Program-made: the position numbers and the translations under genes | Notes under the pieces: model-generated | Database searches by the model: none | Seen by the model: only the letters and a program-made list of their open reading frames with translations | Told to the model about the DNA's origin: nothing | NCBI RefSeq assembly: GCF_900446215.1 | Contig: NZ_UAQZ01000016.1 | Span: 124,001 to 188,000 of the forward strand | Source of the DNA: Burkholderia cenocepacia | GTDB lineage: Bacteria; Pseudomonadota; Gammaproteobacteria; Burkholderiales; Burkholderiaceae | Direction of reading: 5' to 3' | Length of the DNA stretch: 64,000 bases | Part shown: piece after piece, positions 9,075 to 17,376 of the stretch | Layout: each line of letters begins with the position of its first letter | How positions within the stretch are numbered: position 1 is the stretch's first letter

Positions 9075-9138
9075 CAGAATTAACGGACACGATTAGCGTT
9101 GCAGCGGACGCCATTAGCACAAACTTCGGACTTCAACA
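9071..9138 (-). repeat. Right transposon end: three repeated transposase-binding-like sites
   Basis: On the minus strand, copies of the GTCC-N8/9-GCTAA pattern lie at 9071-9090, 9093-9111 and 9114-9131, ending in TGTTGAAG. Copy 9071-9090 matches the left copy 4649-4668 almost base for base. The middle copy has an 8-base spacer. Confidence 0.8.
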
Positions 9139-9373
9139 GCTGGCGACCGCCGGGACGTTGATCGCGTGCAGCGCCGCCGTAGGAGCGCGCGCTGCACGTG
9201 GCGTGGCTGCGCTCAGCGCGGATCGGAGGCCGATAACGTGCGCGCGTCGAGCACCCAGGTATTGTTGCACCTGAAGCCCGGCATCTTGCCGCGCGGCGCG
9301 CACGCTAGTGTCGGGAGACTCGCTATCCTACGGGCATTCCGGCGATACGCGGGCCCGGCAAAGGGATCGTGAA

Positions 9374-9733
9374 GTGACACCCCCTATGACTGCTGTCCAG
9401 CAGATGTTCCTCGAGTGGTGCATCGGCTACATGAAATTCCGGATCGCCGACGCGATGTCGGTCGGTCTGATGTCCCTCGAGGCCGAGCGCTACGATGCGC
9501 TGTGGACCATGCTGCAAGAGGGGCGGTACGGCTTCCTCTGCGACGACATGATCGAGACCGGCCGGCGCCTGTTTCCGGACGAGCCGAACGCACCGGAGGG
9601 TTCCGCGCTCGACGCGGCCTACGAGCACGTGTCTACGGCGCTCGACGACTGGTTGCCGAGCTTCGTCATCCCGCCAGGCCAGGTGTCGTTCCTGCCGGAC
9701 CCCGAACTGCCGGACGGCGAGCCCGCTGCGTGA
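9374..9733 (+). CDS. Hypothetical protein
   Basis: About 119 residues if started at the GTG at 9374, which has AAGGGA 7-8 bases upstream; the ATG at 9386 lacks a ribosome site. The protein is acidic and helical (MFLEWCIGYMKFRIADAMSV, then LEAERYDALWTMLQEGRYGF). No domain recognised. An IS3-family scrap follows immediately, so the C-terminus may have been altered by that insertion. Confidence 0.6.
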   Translation: MTPPMTAVQQMFLEWCIGYMKFRIADAMSVGLMSLEAERYDALWTMLQEGRYGFLCDDMIETGRRLFPDEPNAPEGSALDAAYEHVSTALDDWLPSFVIPPGQVSFLPDPELPDGEPAA

Positions 9734-9867
9734 GCGGCCAGCGACTTGGTGCCAATTCCACCGGCAAGATACTCTTCAACGATGCGTTGTCTGAACTGCT
9801 CGTTGTACTTCGTCATGTGAAACACCCCAAACGTCGGACGGGTGTCCAACTTTTGGGGTGCAGTTCA
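9734..9867 (-). mobile_element. IS3-family remnant (orfA start and one end)
   Basis: Minus-strand ATG at 9814-9816 begins MTKYNEQFRQRIVEEYLAGG, the N-terminal helix-turn-helix of an IS3-family OrfA. The reading decays after about 27 codons. The outer end (9845-9867) carries TGCACCCCAAAAGTTGGA, a sequence of the kind found at ends of such elements. The rest of the element is absent. Confidence 0.75.
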
Positions 9868-9929
9868 TTTCGGCCCCTTTTTTCACCCTCACGAGCTCGC
9901 GCGCCCCAGAGGTTGAGAGCCGTGTCGAA

Positions 9930-10847
9930 TCATTTGCTCGAATCGGTACGCTCATCCTTCCATGTCGGACGGGGTCTCTCGCCGCGCTCCCAAGCGGCCG
10001 CAAGCTCCTCGGGCTTCCAGAACCAGTCACGCTGAGGAACCTTGATGTCCTCGATTGCGCCGTGGAACCCTTTTTCGGTCGCAACGACGTACGCCGGCAA
10101 CGTCAGGTAGTGATAGAGATCGAAATCGATCCCGTCGTTGATCTTGCTGTCGTTACTCGGATCGTAAGGTTGAACGGACTTGCGCGTCCGCACCCATTGG
10201 CGCCAGAGATATCGCATGACGAGATCTTGGCGCTCCGCCATCGTCGGTGATTGTGACTTGCCGCGGGAAGCGATGTCCGCGAGAGCGGCACTCAGGATCG
10301 GATGCTTGTATTGATCCAGCGGATTTTTAGCCTCGCCTTCCGGATCCTGGTCCAGCCATTTCGAACGAATAGCATCGAAAGTCTCGAATGTCTCGATCCA
10401 ATCGTCGCGATCTTCCTGCAAGGCCTTGGCGAGTTTCTTGCGGCTGTCGTCGTCGAGCAGTGTCGGGTCCTTAAGGACCGTCCATCCCGCCTGGGCGAAC
10501 GCTGCGGCTTCGGCCTCGGACCAGGCCGGATCGTCGGATTCTCCGATCATGCTCATGAGGTCCCGCTTGCCCGGCAGGACCGGGACATTCGGGTTGAGGA
10601 ATTGCGCGAGTGCCCCAACGATTGTGCGCAAGTCGGCGTCATCCAGACCGTTCTTGATACGCTGGTTCAGCAGCTCGGTGAGCGCGTTGTCGGCGAGCGA
10701 GAACGAGTAGCCGTCTCTCGACATCTTTGCGAACGTCGCCACCCACGAGGGCAGTGTGGGTTGCTCGGCGAGCGCGCGCACGGGCGTGGTGTCGAACACG
10801 ACGATGCACTGATCGTCCGGGATGAGTTTGCGGGGTGGTCGGGTCAT
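9930..10847 (-). CDS. PIN-like domain protein (putative ribonuclease)
   Basis: 305 residues from the ATG at 10845-10847. The N-terminus reads CIVVFDTTPVRALAE, placing an acidic residue at the end of the first strand as in PIN-type nucleases. A Glu follows in SLADNALTELLNQR, and further Asp residues occur in DGIDFDLYHYLTLPAYVVAT, which resembles the motif before the last acidic residue of PIN domains. The assignment is by motif layout only. It is preceded on the same strand by an unknown gene at 10929-11345; no antitoxin-like small gene is obvious. Confidence 0.55.
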   Translation of the reverse strand: MTRPPRKLIPDDQCIVVFDTTPVRALAEQPTLPSWVATFAKMSRDGYSFSLADNALTELLNQRIKNGLDDADLRTIVGALAQFLNPNVPVLPGKRDLMSMIGESDDPAWSEAEAAAFAQAGWTVLKDPTLLDDDSRKKLAKALQEDRDDWIETFETFDAIRSKWLDQDPEGEAKNPLDQYKHPILSAALADIASRGKSQSPTMAERQDLVMRYLWRQWVRTRKSVQPYDPSNDSKINDGIDFDLYHYLTLPAYVVATEKGFHGAIEDIKVPQRDWFWKPEELAAAWERGERPRPTWKDERTDSSK

Positions 10848-10928
10848 CAATATCTCTTGAAGGATTCAGGTGGCGAGAGGGCGCGGCGAGCCTCGCATGA
10901 GCCGACGTCGCCTCGGTGTGCCTCGGCG

Positions 10929-11345
10929 TCAGATGTGGCCGGCTGCGGCGACAGCCGGCCCGGCGAGCGCACCCACCACCGCGGCATAGGCCGCCGGCGT
11001 GATCGCCTTGCAATCGCCGTTGGTCAGCCAGAGGTTGGCGTGGCCGTCCGGACGCGGTGCTAGCTCGATGATCGCGCTCGCACGCACATGGTAGTCAGTC
11101 GCGACGTCGTTCGTGATCCGTTGCAACTCGACCGGCACGAACGGCCCGTAGGCGAGAACGGCAGCCGCCACGGTCAGGTCCGCGAACACACTCCGCACCT
11201 TGCCGTCCGCACCACGCAGATTGAGGATCAACTCGGCGCAGCCCGGGTGCTGCTTCGGCGTGTAGAGCGCGATGATCTGGTCGGGATCCACGTAGGTGGT
11301 GGGCGGCTGGATGTGCGGCAGCTGGGGGATCGGTACGAGTGCCAT
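10929..11345 (-). CDS. Hypothetical protein
   Basis: 138 residues starting MALVPIPQLPHIQPPTTYVD. It has mixed beta and alpha composition and an Ala-rich C-terminus. It lies 81 bases upstream of the PIN-like gene on the same strand and may be co-transcribed with it. No motif recognised. Confidence 0.55.
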   Translation of the reverse strand: MALVPIPQLPHIQPPTTYVDPDQIIALYTPKQHPGCAELILNLRGADGKVRSVFADLTVAAAVLAYGPFVPVELQRITNDVATDYHVRASAIIELAPRPDGHANLWLTNGDCKAITPAAYAAVVGALAGPAVAAAGHI

Positions 11346-11584
11346 GGGGCGGGTGTCCTGAAGAACGGAGAAAGCCGGCGTACGTGCGCCGGGCCTAGCC
11401 CGAATGACGGCCGCAGTGGCGGTTTCTGGAGGGGCGCCCCTGGTTTTATTCAGACAAATTGAGAAAATCTCACTTCTGATAATTGTTCTTGTCGGGACCG
11501 GTTAGGCGAGAAAAATGCGGCAGTCGATAAACTTGCAAACTACGCGAAAACTGATAAACTCTGAGTAACTGTTTGGAGATCGCC

Positions 11585-12373
11585 ATGACGATGATCGAAG
11601 CCGACTTCCTGGGACCGCCGCCGTGCCATATGAGCACGCTTGTGCAGATTCCGTGCACGCAATCGATCGAGGATCCGCTCGCGCTGCATCGTTTTGCGGA
11701 AGCGGAGGCACACGTCCGGAAATGGGCGCAGGAGCAGGGACGGCGACTCAAACGGATCGCCGATGTTCGCGCCGAGATCGCCTCCCTCACCGCCGAAGTA
11801 TGGGCATTGGAGGTCGAGCAGCGAGATGTCGATAGCTTGACCGCATCGAGAGCCAAGTTTATTCAGCAATGGCGCCTCGATTCCCGTCAGTCGACCGTTC
11901 GTCTGCGCCTGCAGATCTTGTACATGACGCTTTACGAGCTCGAGGCTTGGCAAAGCGAAGAGTTGCGAACGCAAGCCTTGCCGGCCGAGTCCCACGTCGC
12001 CAGCCCTGCGATGGGCATCTGGCAGCACCTGATCGACGTGAGACCCACCGATGTGCTCCCGGTACCCACGCAGCTCGCACTTGCTCAAGAGCTGCTCGAC
12101 GCCGGGGTGCTGTTTGATCCCGAAGCCGAGCTCGCTTGGGCGGTCGGCCTGGATCTCGCGAGCGGGATCGCGCGGCGCATCGCGCGCGATTTTTTCTTTG
12201 AAGAGGTCGCCGCTCCCTTCGTTTCCGCTCACCGGGAAAGACTTTCCATGGCGGCCGCCAGCGTTCGCACCTTGGCCGCCCGGCGGATGCTTGATGAACC
12301 TTCAGAGACGGGCAGTGCCGCTGCCATTGCCAAGCGCTTGAACCCGCTTGGCGCGCCTCCCCATTTCGCCTAA
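11585..12373 (+). CDS. Unknown protein with coiled coil, first gene of RES operon
   Basis: 262 residues from the ATG at 11585, chosen for the TTGGAG ribosome site six bases upstream. Residues about 30-90 are strongly helical with heptad-like Leu/Ala/Glu spacing (AEAHVRKWAQEQGRRLKRIA, then EIASLTAEVWALEVEQRDVD), a likely coiled coil. The C-terminal half has no recognised domain. It is ten bases from the next gene, which is followed by a RES-domain gene, so the three are an operon. Possible roles include a scaffold or second antitoxin; this is inference. Confidence 0.7.
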   Translation: MTMIEADFLGPPPCHMSTLVQIPCTQSIEDPLALHRFAEAEAHVRKWAQEQGRRLKRIADVRAEIASLTAEVWALEVEQRDVDSLTASRAKFIQQWRLDSRQSTVRLRLQILYMTLYELEAWQSEELRTQALPAESHVASPAMGIWQHLIDVRPTDVLPVPTQLALAQELLDAGVLFDPEAELAWAVGLDLASGIARRIARDFFFEEVAAPFVSAHRERLSMAAASVRTLAARRMLDEPSETGSAAAIAKRLNPLGAPPHFA

Positions 12374-12383
12374 GGAGTTCAAA

Positions 12384-13070
12384 ATGGCACAGGCAATTGA
12401 CGAAACCAGCCGGATAGCCGACCTCAAAATCCGGGCGGTGCCCAGCGAAGGGCAGTATCTCAACACTGCCCAAATCGCACGTGACGTCGCCGAACTGTTT
12501 GCAACGGATATCGAGGGCTCCCTCCGTGGTCGGATCTCGCTGGATGTCCGCGCCGAAACGCTCCACTTGCTCGTTCGGGATACATTGGAACGCCGTTTGG
12601 CGACGATGCTGATTCCGGAAGTGGAAGGGGCGTCCGGGACGGTATCGGATGCGTTGCCTGTTGCCAACTTGAAGCCTTCGGAAGTTGTCGAGCGAAAGTT
12701 GGTGGCGCTGTCAATCGCGAGTCTCTACCGATCAGTGGAGGCGGGTCGGTTTTACTGCGTCCGGCCGCGAGGCCAGACCAATGGACGGGTGTTTCCAGCA
12801 TGGCAGTTTGTGGAGTTCGTGCCGGAATTGCTGCCCAAAGTGCTCGACCAGTTCCGAGGGGCGTTGGAAACGGAAGTCCACGCCTTCTTCGTGACTGCGT
12901 GCGACGAGCTCAATGAGCTCGCGCCTGCGGAACTGTTGGCCGGGAAGCTTTTCGAGGGGCGCGGGGCGCCGCACGCGAGTCAGCGTCGGCTGTTGAACCT
13001 GTCCCCCGTCGAGCGCCAGCGTCGCGTAATCGACGCGATCCCGCGAGCCGGGGAGAGCGTGGCCTACTAA
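12384..13070 (+). CDS. Antitoxin-like partner of RES protein
   Basis: 228 residues from the ATG at 12384, with AAGGAG seven bases upstream. The middle has AGRFYCVRPRG and then VFPAWQFVEFVPELLPKVLD. The 'fPawQF' segment followed by a helical vL-x2-l region is the pattern I associate with MbcA/ParS-like partners encoded before RES toxins. The N-terminal 100 residues have a different origin. It probably neutralises the RES protein encoded 12 bases downstream. Antitoxin identity is inferred from context and this motif. Confidence 0.6.
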   Translation: MAQAIDETSRIADLKIRAVPSEGQYLNTAQIARDVAELFATDIEGSLRGRISLDVRAETLHLLVRDTLERRLATMLIPEVEGASGTVSDALPVANLKPSEVVERKLVALSIASLYRSVEAGRFYCVRPRGQTNGRVFPAWQFVEFVPELLPKVLDQFRGALETEVHAFFVTACDELNELAPAELLAGKLFEGRGAPHASQRRLLNLSPVERQRRVIDAIPRAGESVAY

Positions 13071-13082
13071 AACGGCCATGAA

Positions 13083-13796
13083 ATGGGAAAACCTCAACTT
13101 GTAATACCGCCGCCGGACATAGCAGAGTCGATGCCGTCGGTGGACCAGCTCGTCGCAGCGCTGGAGCGTAGTACGCGCACTGTCGGCCCGGTGCTGCATC
13201 GGGCCGCTTATTCACCGGCGGGGGTGTTACCCGATCGCGTGTGGAACCCGTACCGGTTCGGTCCGCCGAAGGCCTTGATCGCGGCGGATGGCACTTCGCC
13301 GTTCGGCTGGCTGTACTTGGCTCTCGAGCCCGAAACGACGGTCTGGGAGGCGCGCTTCGCGCGCAACGATTGCCGGCCGGGGACGTTTTACTTGAGCGGT
13401 GAGGCCGAACGTAACGGCTTGATTGCGACGTTGACGTTTCCGCGGGCGCTTCGAGTGTGGGATCTGGGTGCACCCGCGTCGAGCCTGCTAGGGATCTACG
13501 ATGAGTTGTCGTCGCCGGCCCATGACTGGTGCCAATGGTTCGGTGCGCAGCTGCACCAGGCGATGCAGCAGGTCGCGCCGGCGCAGCGACCGGACGGGGC
13601 ATGGTATCCGTCACGCCGTTACCCCGGGCAGGGCGCAATCATTCTCTCGTTTGAGGCACTTGCGCCGCTCCGGGCGGGTATCACCTATACCACGACGCCC
13701 TTCGTCGAGCACGAGACGTATGCGCGACTGCTGGCCGATCCGCTTAGGGGGGAGCCACCCGAGTCGACCGTCGGCCGTGCGGACCTGGGACCGTGA
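13083..13796 (+). CDS. RES-domain protein (probable NAD-degrading toxin)
   Basis: 237 residues. The RES fold is suggested by an Arg in NPYRFGPPKA (about residue 59), then FGWLYLALEPETTVWEARFA (residues 75-94; Tyr and Glu), and the C-terminal AWYPSRRYPGQGAIILSF, which matches the 'YpSR...G' segment of the family. RES toxins act as NAD+ glycohydrolases or phosphorylases or ADP-ribosylate a synthetase. The family assignment is by motif; the reaction is inferred from the family. A strong terminator follows, closing the three-gene operon. Confidence 0.78.
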   Translation: MGKPQLVIPPPDIAESMPSVDQLVAALERSTRTVGPVLHRAAYSPAGVLPDRVWNPYRFGPPKALIAADGTSPFGWLYLALEPETTVWEARFARNDCRPGTFYLSGEAERNGLIATLTFPRALRVWDLGAPASSLLGIYDELSSPAHDWCQWFGAQLHQAMQQVAPAQRPDGAWYPSRRYPGQGAIILSFEALAPLRAGITYTTTPFVEHETYARLLADPLRGEPPESTVGRADLGP

Positions 13797-13825
13797 ACGG
13801 ATGGGTGCGAGCGCAGGCGGCGACC

Positions 13826-13848
13826 AACCCGGCTGCGGCCGGGTTTTT
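13826..13848 (+). terminator. Rho-independent terminator after the RES operon
   Basis: AACCCGGC (13826-13833), loop TGCG, GCCGGGTT (13838-13845), then a run of T. The stem is eight base pairs and lies 30 bases after the RES stop codon. Confidence 0.85.
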
Positions 13849-13860
13849 GTGGCGCGCCGT

Positions 13861-13890
13861 CAATGCCGATAACTCCGCTTATCGGCATTG
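13861..13890. repeat. Perfect 12-bp inverted repeat with 6-bp spacer
   Basis: CAATGCCGATAA (13861-13872), spacer CTCCGC, then TTATCGGCATTG (13879-13890). It lies just after a terminator and has no T-run of its own. Two 12-bp arms around a 6-bp core are what tyrosine-recombinase core sites look like, but no recombinase gene is near. Confidence 0.7.
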
Positions 13891-14084
13891 CGTTTAATGC
13901 CCTTGAATCGCCAATGTGCGGTTTGGCCCTGAGCGAGCGGGGCAGAGCATTAGGGAAACTACCTAGATTATTTCACCTTGCCGACGCGTAGCCGCGCGCT
14001 ATACGACTGGCAGGCCGTGAAGGGCGACCTGCCCCGAGACTGGCCGGCGGGCGACCCGGACGGACCCAAGTGGCGAAGTGTTCG

Positions 14085-14174
14085 ATGCCCAATAACGTGC
14101 GGGGGTGGGCGGTATCCGTCCTGATGCTCCTGCTGCTGCTGCTCGCGCAGCTGCGCGGCTGCAGCGCCCTGTGA
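14085..14174 (+). CDS. Possible 29-residue hydrophobic peptide
   Basis: ATG at 14085 opens MPNNVRGWAVSVLMLLLLLL, followed by AQLRGCSAL and a stop. The core is one membrane helix. A GAAGTG lies 6-11 bases upstream. It might be a small membrane peptide or the scar of a larger gene. It lies in a 500-base stretch (13797-14301) that otherwise holds only the terminator and the inverted repeat. Confidence 0.25.
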   Translation: MPNNVRGWAVSVLMLLLLLLAQLRGCSAL

Positions 14175-14301
14175 GCGCCGCGGCGTAGCGGCCGCGACCG
14201 TGTCCCTGTGGCGCACCGTGCCGGTCTCCGATACGGTCACGCCGCAGGTTGTTCAACCTTGGCCCGCCCCGCGAGGAGCGGGCCTCCCCGCGAGGGCACC
14301 G

Positions 14302-14739
14302 ATGGGCTTCTTCGAACTGACGGACGCCGCGGCGATGGTGTGCAAGGCGCGGCGCGAGCTTGACCGCCTGGCCGGCGAGCCGTCGATCGACCACGTGTTC
14401 AACTTCTTCGTCACCGCACATTCCGCGACCGACTACCTGAAAGGCACCGTCGCCGAGGCCGATCGATCCACGTTGCTGGCCGAGCCGGATATCCAGCTGT
14501 GTCGGGATGTGTCCAACAAGGCCAAGCACATGAGGCTCGATCGCGGTCGGCCGGACCCGGCCACGCATCGCGTGAGCGGCGCCTTGGGCAGCGCCGCATT
14601 CAACAGCGTGGCGTTCAACGCCAGCGAGGAGCGATGGGTGCGCTGGCCGGATGGCACCGAAGTGGAGATGCAGAGCTTCGGAACCCGCGTGCTCGCCCGC
14701 CTTGAACAGTTCCTGACCTCCCATGGCATCGCCAGTTGA
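14302..14739 (+). CDS. Hypothetical helical protein, possibly HEPN-like
   Basis: 145 residues from the ATG at 14302, which has GAGGG five bases upstream; an earlier GTG (14200) would run through a GC-rich hairpin at 14262-14285. The sequence has ELTDAAAMVCKARRELDRLA, then DHVFNFFVTAHSATDYLK, and later CRDVSNKAKHMRLD. The 'N-x-K-H' at the end of the helix resembles HEPN-type proteins, but the canonical R-x4-H is not present. No partner gene is obvious. Confidence 0.6.
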   Translation: MGFFELTDAAAMVCKARRELDRLAGEPSIDHVFNFFVTAHSATDYLKGTVAEADRSTLLAEPDIQLCRDVSNKAKHMRLDRGRPDPATHRVSGALGSAAFNSVAFNASEERWVRWPDGTEVEMQSFGTRVLARLEQFLTSHGIAS

Positions 14740-15345
14740 CGTGCATCAGCCGATCGATACAGCGCCGACCGTAGAGCACATTAAATCTGCCACTCCAGAA
14801 TCCCCGCCGATCTAGGCATCCGGCCCCGGAGTTGACGACTTTATTGACGGTCGTTCCAAAATAATGTCGTCAATTCGCCTACGTCCGCAGTAAATTTGTC
14901 AATTCGCGTTGCGGACCAAGCGTTCCGGCCGTAACGTCCTGATTTCTAGACCGATTGTCGACGCACCGGTCTGCCGGCCGAAGCGCTGAGTTCAAGCAGA
15001 ACTCTCTTCTCTCTGCCTCAAGCTCGGGCACCTATGCTGGGAAAGCAGTGTTGCGGGACGTTCGTGGTCGATTGCGTCCGGCTGCTCTCGGCCAGAGTCG
15101 GTCATTAGCTCAAATGGTCAATTTGCCGTTTGAACGGCGGCTCCCGATCAGTAGCGGACTTATGCCGTCATTCCGTGACGACCAGCGTCGCGGGGGCACG
15201 TTGCAGGTACAACCGGACCGCGCAATGACTCGTATCGTGCGGGTTATCGATGCGACTGGTCAACCATGCTTCAAAGCCCGCATAATAATGCGAAACGTCA
15301 GTTCACTGGGCAGTAGAGACTCGACGATTGAATGGGAGCGGAGAA
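14740..15345. other. Gene-free stretch with GTCAATTCGC repeats
   Basis: About 600 bases with no convincing gene. Copies of GTCAATT(C/T)GC lie at 14869-14878, 14898-14907 and 15117-15126, and TTGACGAC (14832-14839) is inverted relative to GTCGTCAA (14866-14873). This may be one end of a decayed transposon; the matching far end was not found. Confidence 0.35.
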
Positions 15346-16887
15346 GTGAAAAGTGTGGAACTCGACCTAGACTGGCGGGGCAATCTGAAAGGCTACAAGG
15401 TTCATGAAGATGGATTTCCACCCAAATGGGTACCGAATGATGTCAGTAATTCAGATTGCACCCGGATTCGAGAGGAAATCGAATCACATAAGCTGTTCGC
15501 ACAGCCTCCAAAATTTTCGTACGCAAAGCGAACATACTCAGAGTCCGGCTTGCATACGGGTTATCACACGAACCTCGGCTTTGTGCCCGTTGAACCAAGC
15601 AATGCACTATACGGGTATTTGATGGACTCACTAAATACCGGTGAATTCGCTGAGGATGCGGACCCGAAGGTCGCGTCGATTGACGAGTCAGACTATGTGT
15701 CCGATCTCATCGTTTTGGTGCTTTTTGATCAACCATGGGCGCATCTGGCCGGGCCTTACCACGGCCAGTTGCCGATTCGATTCAACCGGAACGCTAAACC
15801 AGAGCCTTTCTCATTCACTATCCGGAATATCTCTGATCCGTCTGGAGAGCATCCGCTGCAGCTGTTGTTGGGTCCGCATGGCATTGAGAGTCCGGAAGGT
15901 CTAGCACAGCCAGCGGTGCCAGTGGGTGGGGTGTTCGAAGTCGAAATACCCGCGGGGCGCCTAAGAAAGATACTGCGTGGTGTGTTGGCAGACGCCGACG
16001 ATCCGCTCTATGAATTCCTACGTGACCAGTTCAATATGGAGCTAGTGCGCAGTGGGCGCAGGCCCACCGACGGACCATCGACTGCATGGCATGTTGCAAT
16101 GGCCAACAACTATCTTCAACCGTTTCTTGCGGACTTCTCTAACAGAGTAATAGAGGCATTCTGGCAGGAATACGGGGGGGTCCCGATTGCTCATGTGTCG
16201 CCGTCATCGCTACAGCGAAGATTCACAGTTATCCACAAGTTGCGATCCGGTCAGAAATGCCTCGGCCACTACTCATCATTCACCGGACATAGTTTTAACC
16301 TCAAGGGCGAATGGCATCTTAGCGGAGCGCTTGAGTCAGTAGCTGACGGGACGACGCCGACACTTCATCCGATGCGACGCTCGCTGAGTCGCCTTCGCAT
16401 GCTCATGGAAGGAGGCTTTCTCATGGAGGCACTCGTGTTGATAAATTCAATTCTTGAGGTGAGTGTTTCGGCTGCCCTCGAGACTGCGGCGAACGATTGC
16501 GATGGCGTTCTATCCCGGGTTAAATCACTCGGACATCGTATGAGACTGCAACTACTAGAGGAACTGAGCAAACAGGAGTGGCCGCAGATCCGAGGGGGTG
16601 CACAGGAGGCATTCGTTAATGCTGCGCTCGGCATCTATGACTGTCGGAATGCATACGTCCATCAGCTCGTAATGCCAGACAAAGGGCGGTTCGTGGATTA
16701 CCGCGAGCAGCGAAGAGTCATCGAATTGATGAGTCCGTTTTCGGAGGTATTCCGGCGGGACCAATGGTTTCGTTGGCTGCATGCCATTTCGAGCGCCAAC
16801 GACGAAGTACGTCATGCAATAGCCGATTTCTGTCATAGACATCCGGTCACGCCCCCAGATATGGAGCCACCCAAGAGGCGTGACTGA
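15346..16887 (+). CDS. Large unknown protein with C-terminal HEPN-type motif
   Basis: 513 residues from the GTG at 15346, which has GGGAGCGGAGAA upstream; an in-frame TTG at 15328 is the alternative. The C-terminal helical region contains MEGGFLMEALVLINSILEVS and then DCRNAYVHQL, with R434-N435-x3-H439: the R-x4-6-H active-site motif of HEPN ribonucleases. The N-terminal 380 residues are beta-rich and unrecognised. Codon use is less GC-biased than the neighbours, suggesting transfer. HEPN proteins often act in phage defence or as toxins; that role here is inference. Confidence 0.65.
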   Translation: MKSVELDLDWRGNLKGYKVHEDGFPPKWVPNDVSNSDCTRIREEIESHKLFAQPPKFSYAKRTYSESGLHTGYHTNLGFVPVEPSNALYGYLMDSLNTGEFAEDADPKVASIDESDYVSDLIVLVLFDQPWAHLAGPYHGQLPIRFNRNAKPEPFSFTIRNISDPSGEHPLQLLLGPHGIESPEGLAQPAVPVGGVFEVEIPAGRLRKILRGVLADADDPLYEFLRDQFNMELVRSGRRPTDGPSTAWHVAMANNYLQPFLADFSNRVIEAFWQEYGGVPIAHVSPSSLQRRFTVIHKLRSGQKCLGHYSSFTGHSFNLKGEWHLSGALESVADGTTPTLHPMRRSLSRLRMLMEGGFLMEALVLINSILEVSVSAALETAANDCDGVLSRVKSLGHRMRLQLLEELSKQEWPQIRGGAQEAFVNAALGIYDCRNAYVHQLVMPDKGRFVDYREQRRVIELMSPFSEVFRRDQWFRWLHAISSANDEVRHAIADFCHRHPVTPPDMEPPKRRD

Positions 16888-17011
16888 ATGAAAGTCCGTT
16901 CCGCACCTGAAAGCTGCCGTCGAGGCAGCGTTTATACAGGCGGCAGCAGTGGGTCGGCTGTTGCCGCTCATGTCGGGCAGCAGTCGGCCTCGACAGTCGT
17001 AGGCAATCGCT

Positions 17012-17131
17012 CTCAAGCAGCCATTCGAACGTCGACTGTACCTTGTCGAGCTGTTCGATCGCAGCGGCAGACGGACGAGACTCACGGAAGCGGGTCGTGC
17101 TGTTGTGGAAGATGGGCGTCGACTTTTAGAT
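17012..17131 (+). pseudogene. LysR-family helix-turn-helix scrap
   Basis: Plus-strand reading gives ERRLYLVELFDRSGRRTRLT, then EAGRAVVEDGRRLLD. This is the canonical end of a LysR DNA-binding domain. Neither the start nor the effector domain is present. The remaining bases of 16888-17376 hold no gene. Confidence 0.55.
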
Positions 17132-17376
17132 AAGCAAAACATTACGCTAGCAGTATTAGTGAACATTGCTAGCACTCCTTTGGGCACGGCTAGCATTGAT
17201 TGTGAACTCCTACAGCGACAGACCAATTTGCCCGGCGAGCTCGAAAGTGTCTGTCGGATTTGGCGTGCCTCAGCTGGTGTGCCAGCTGCACCGCGCGCTT
17301 CCGAGGTACTGTAAAGTTGAGCAACGATCTGCCGTAGAGCGGGAATCGAACAACACGATCAGGCGGGAAGATCATC

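Larger units (their letters stand above)
4478..9138 (+). mobile_element. Compact tniA-tniB-tniQ transposon (Tn5053/Tn7-like), interrupted
   Basis: The element starts TGTTGAAG (4478-4485) and ends with its reverse complement CTTCAACA (9131-9138). Both ends carry multiple copies of a GTCC-N9-GCTAA-type repeat in inverted orientation, the arrangement expected of transposase-binding sites in Tn7/Tn5053 relatives. It encodes a DDE transposase (split by an IS110-family element), an AAA+ ATPase and a TniQ protein, with no cargo and no resolvase. Flanking 5-base sequences are gtagg and gctgg, not an exact target duplication. Length is 4661 bases, or about 3.3 kb without the inserted IS. Confidence 0.85.

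Noticed and set aside
4473..9143. Target-site duplication around the tniABQ transposon
   Set aside because: Flanks gtagg and gctgg match at only three of five bases.
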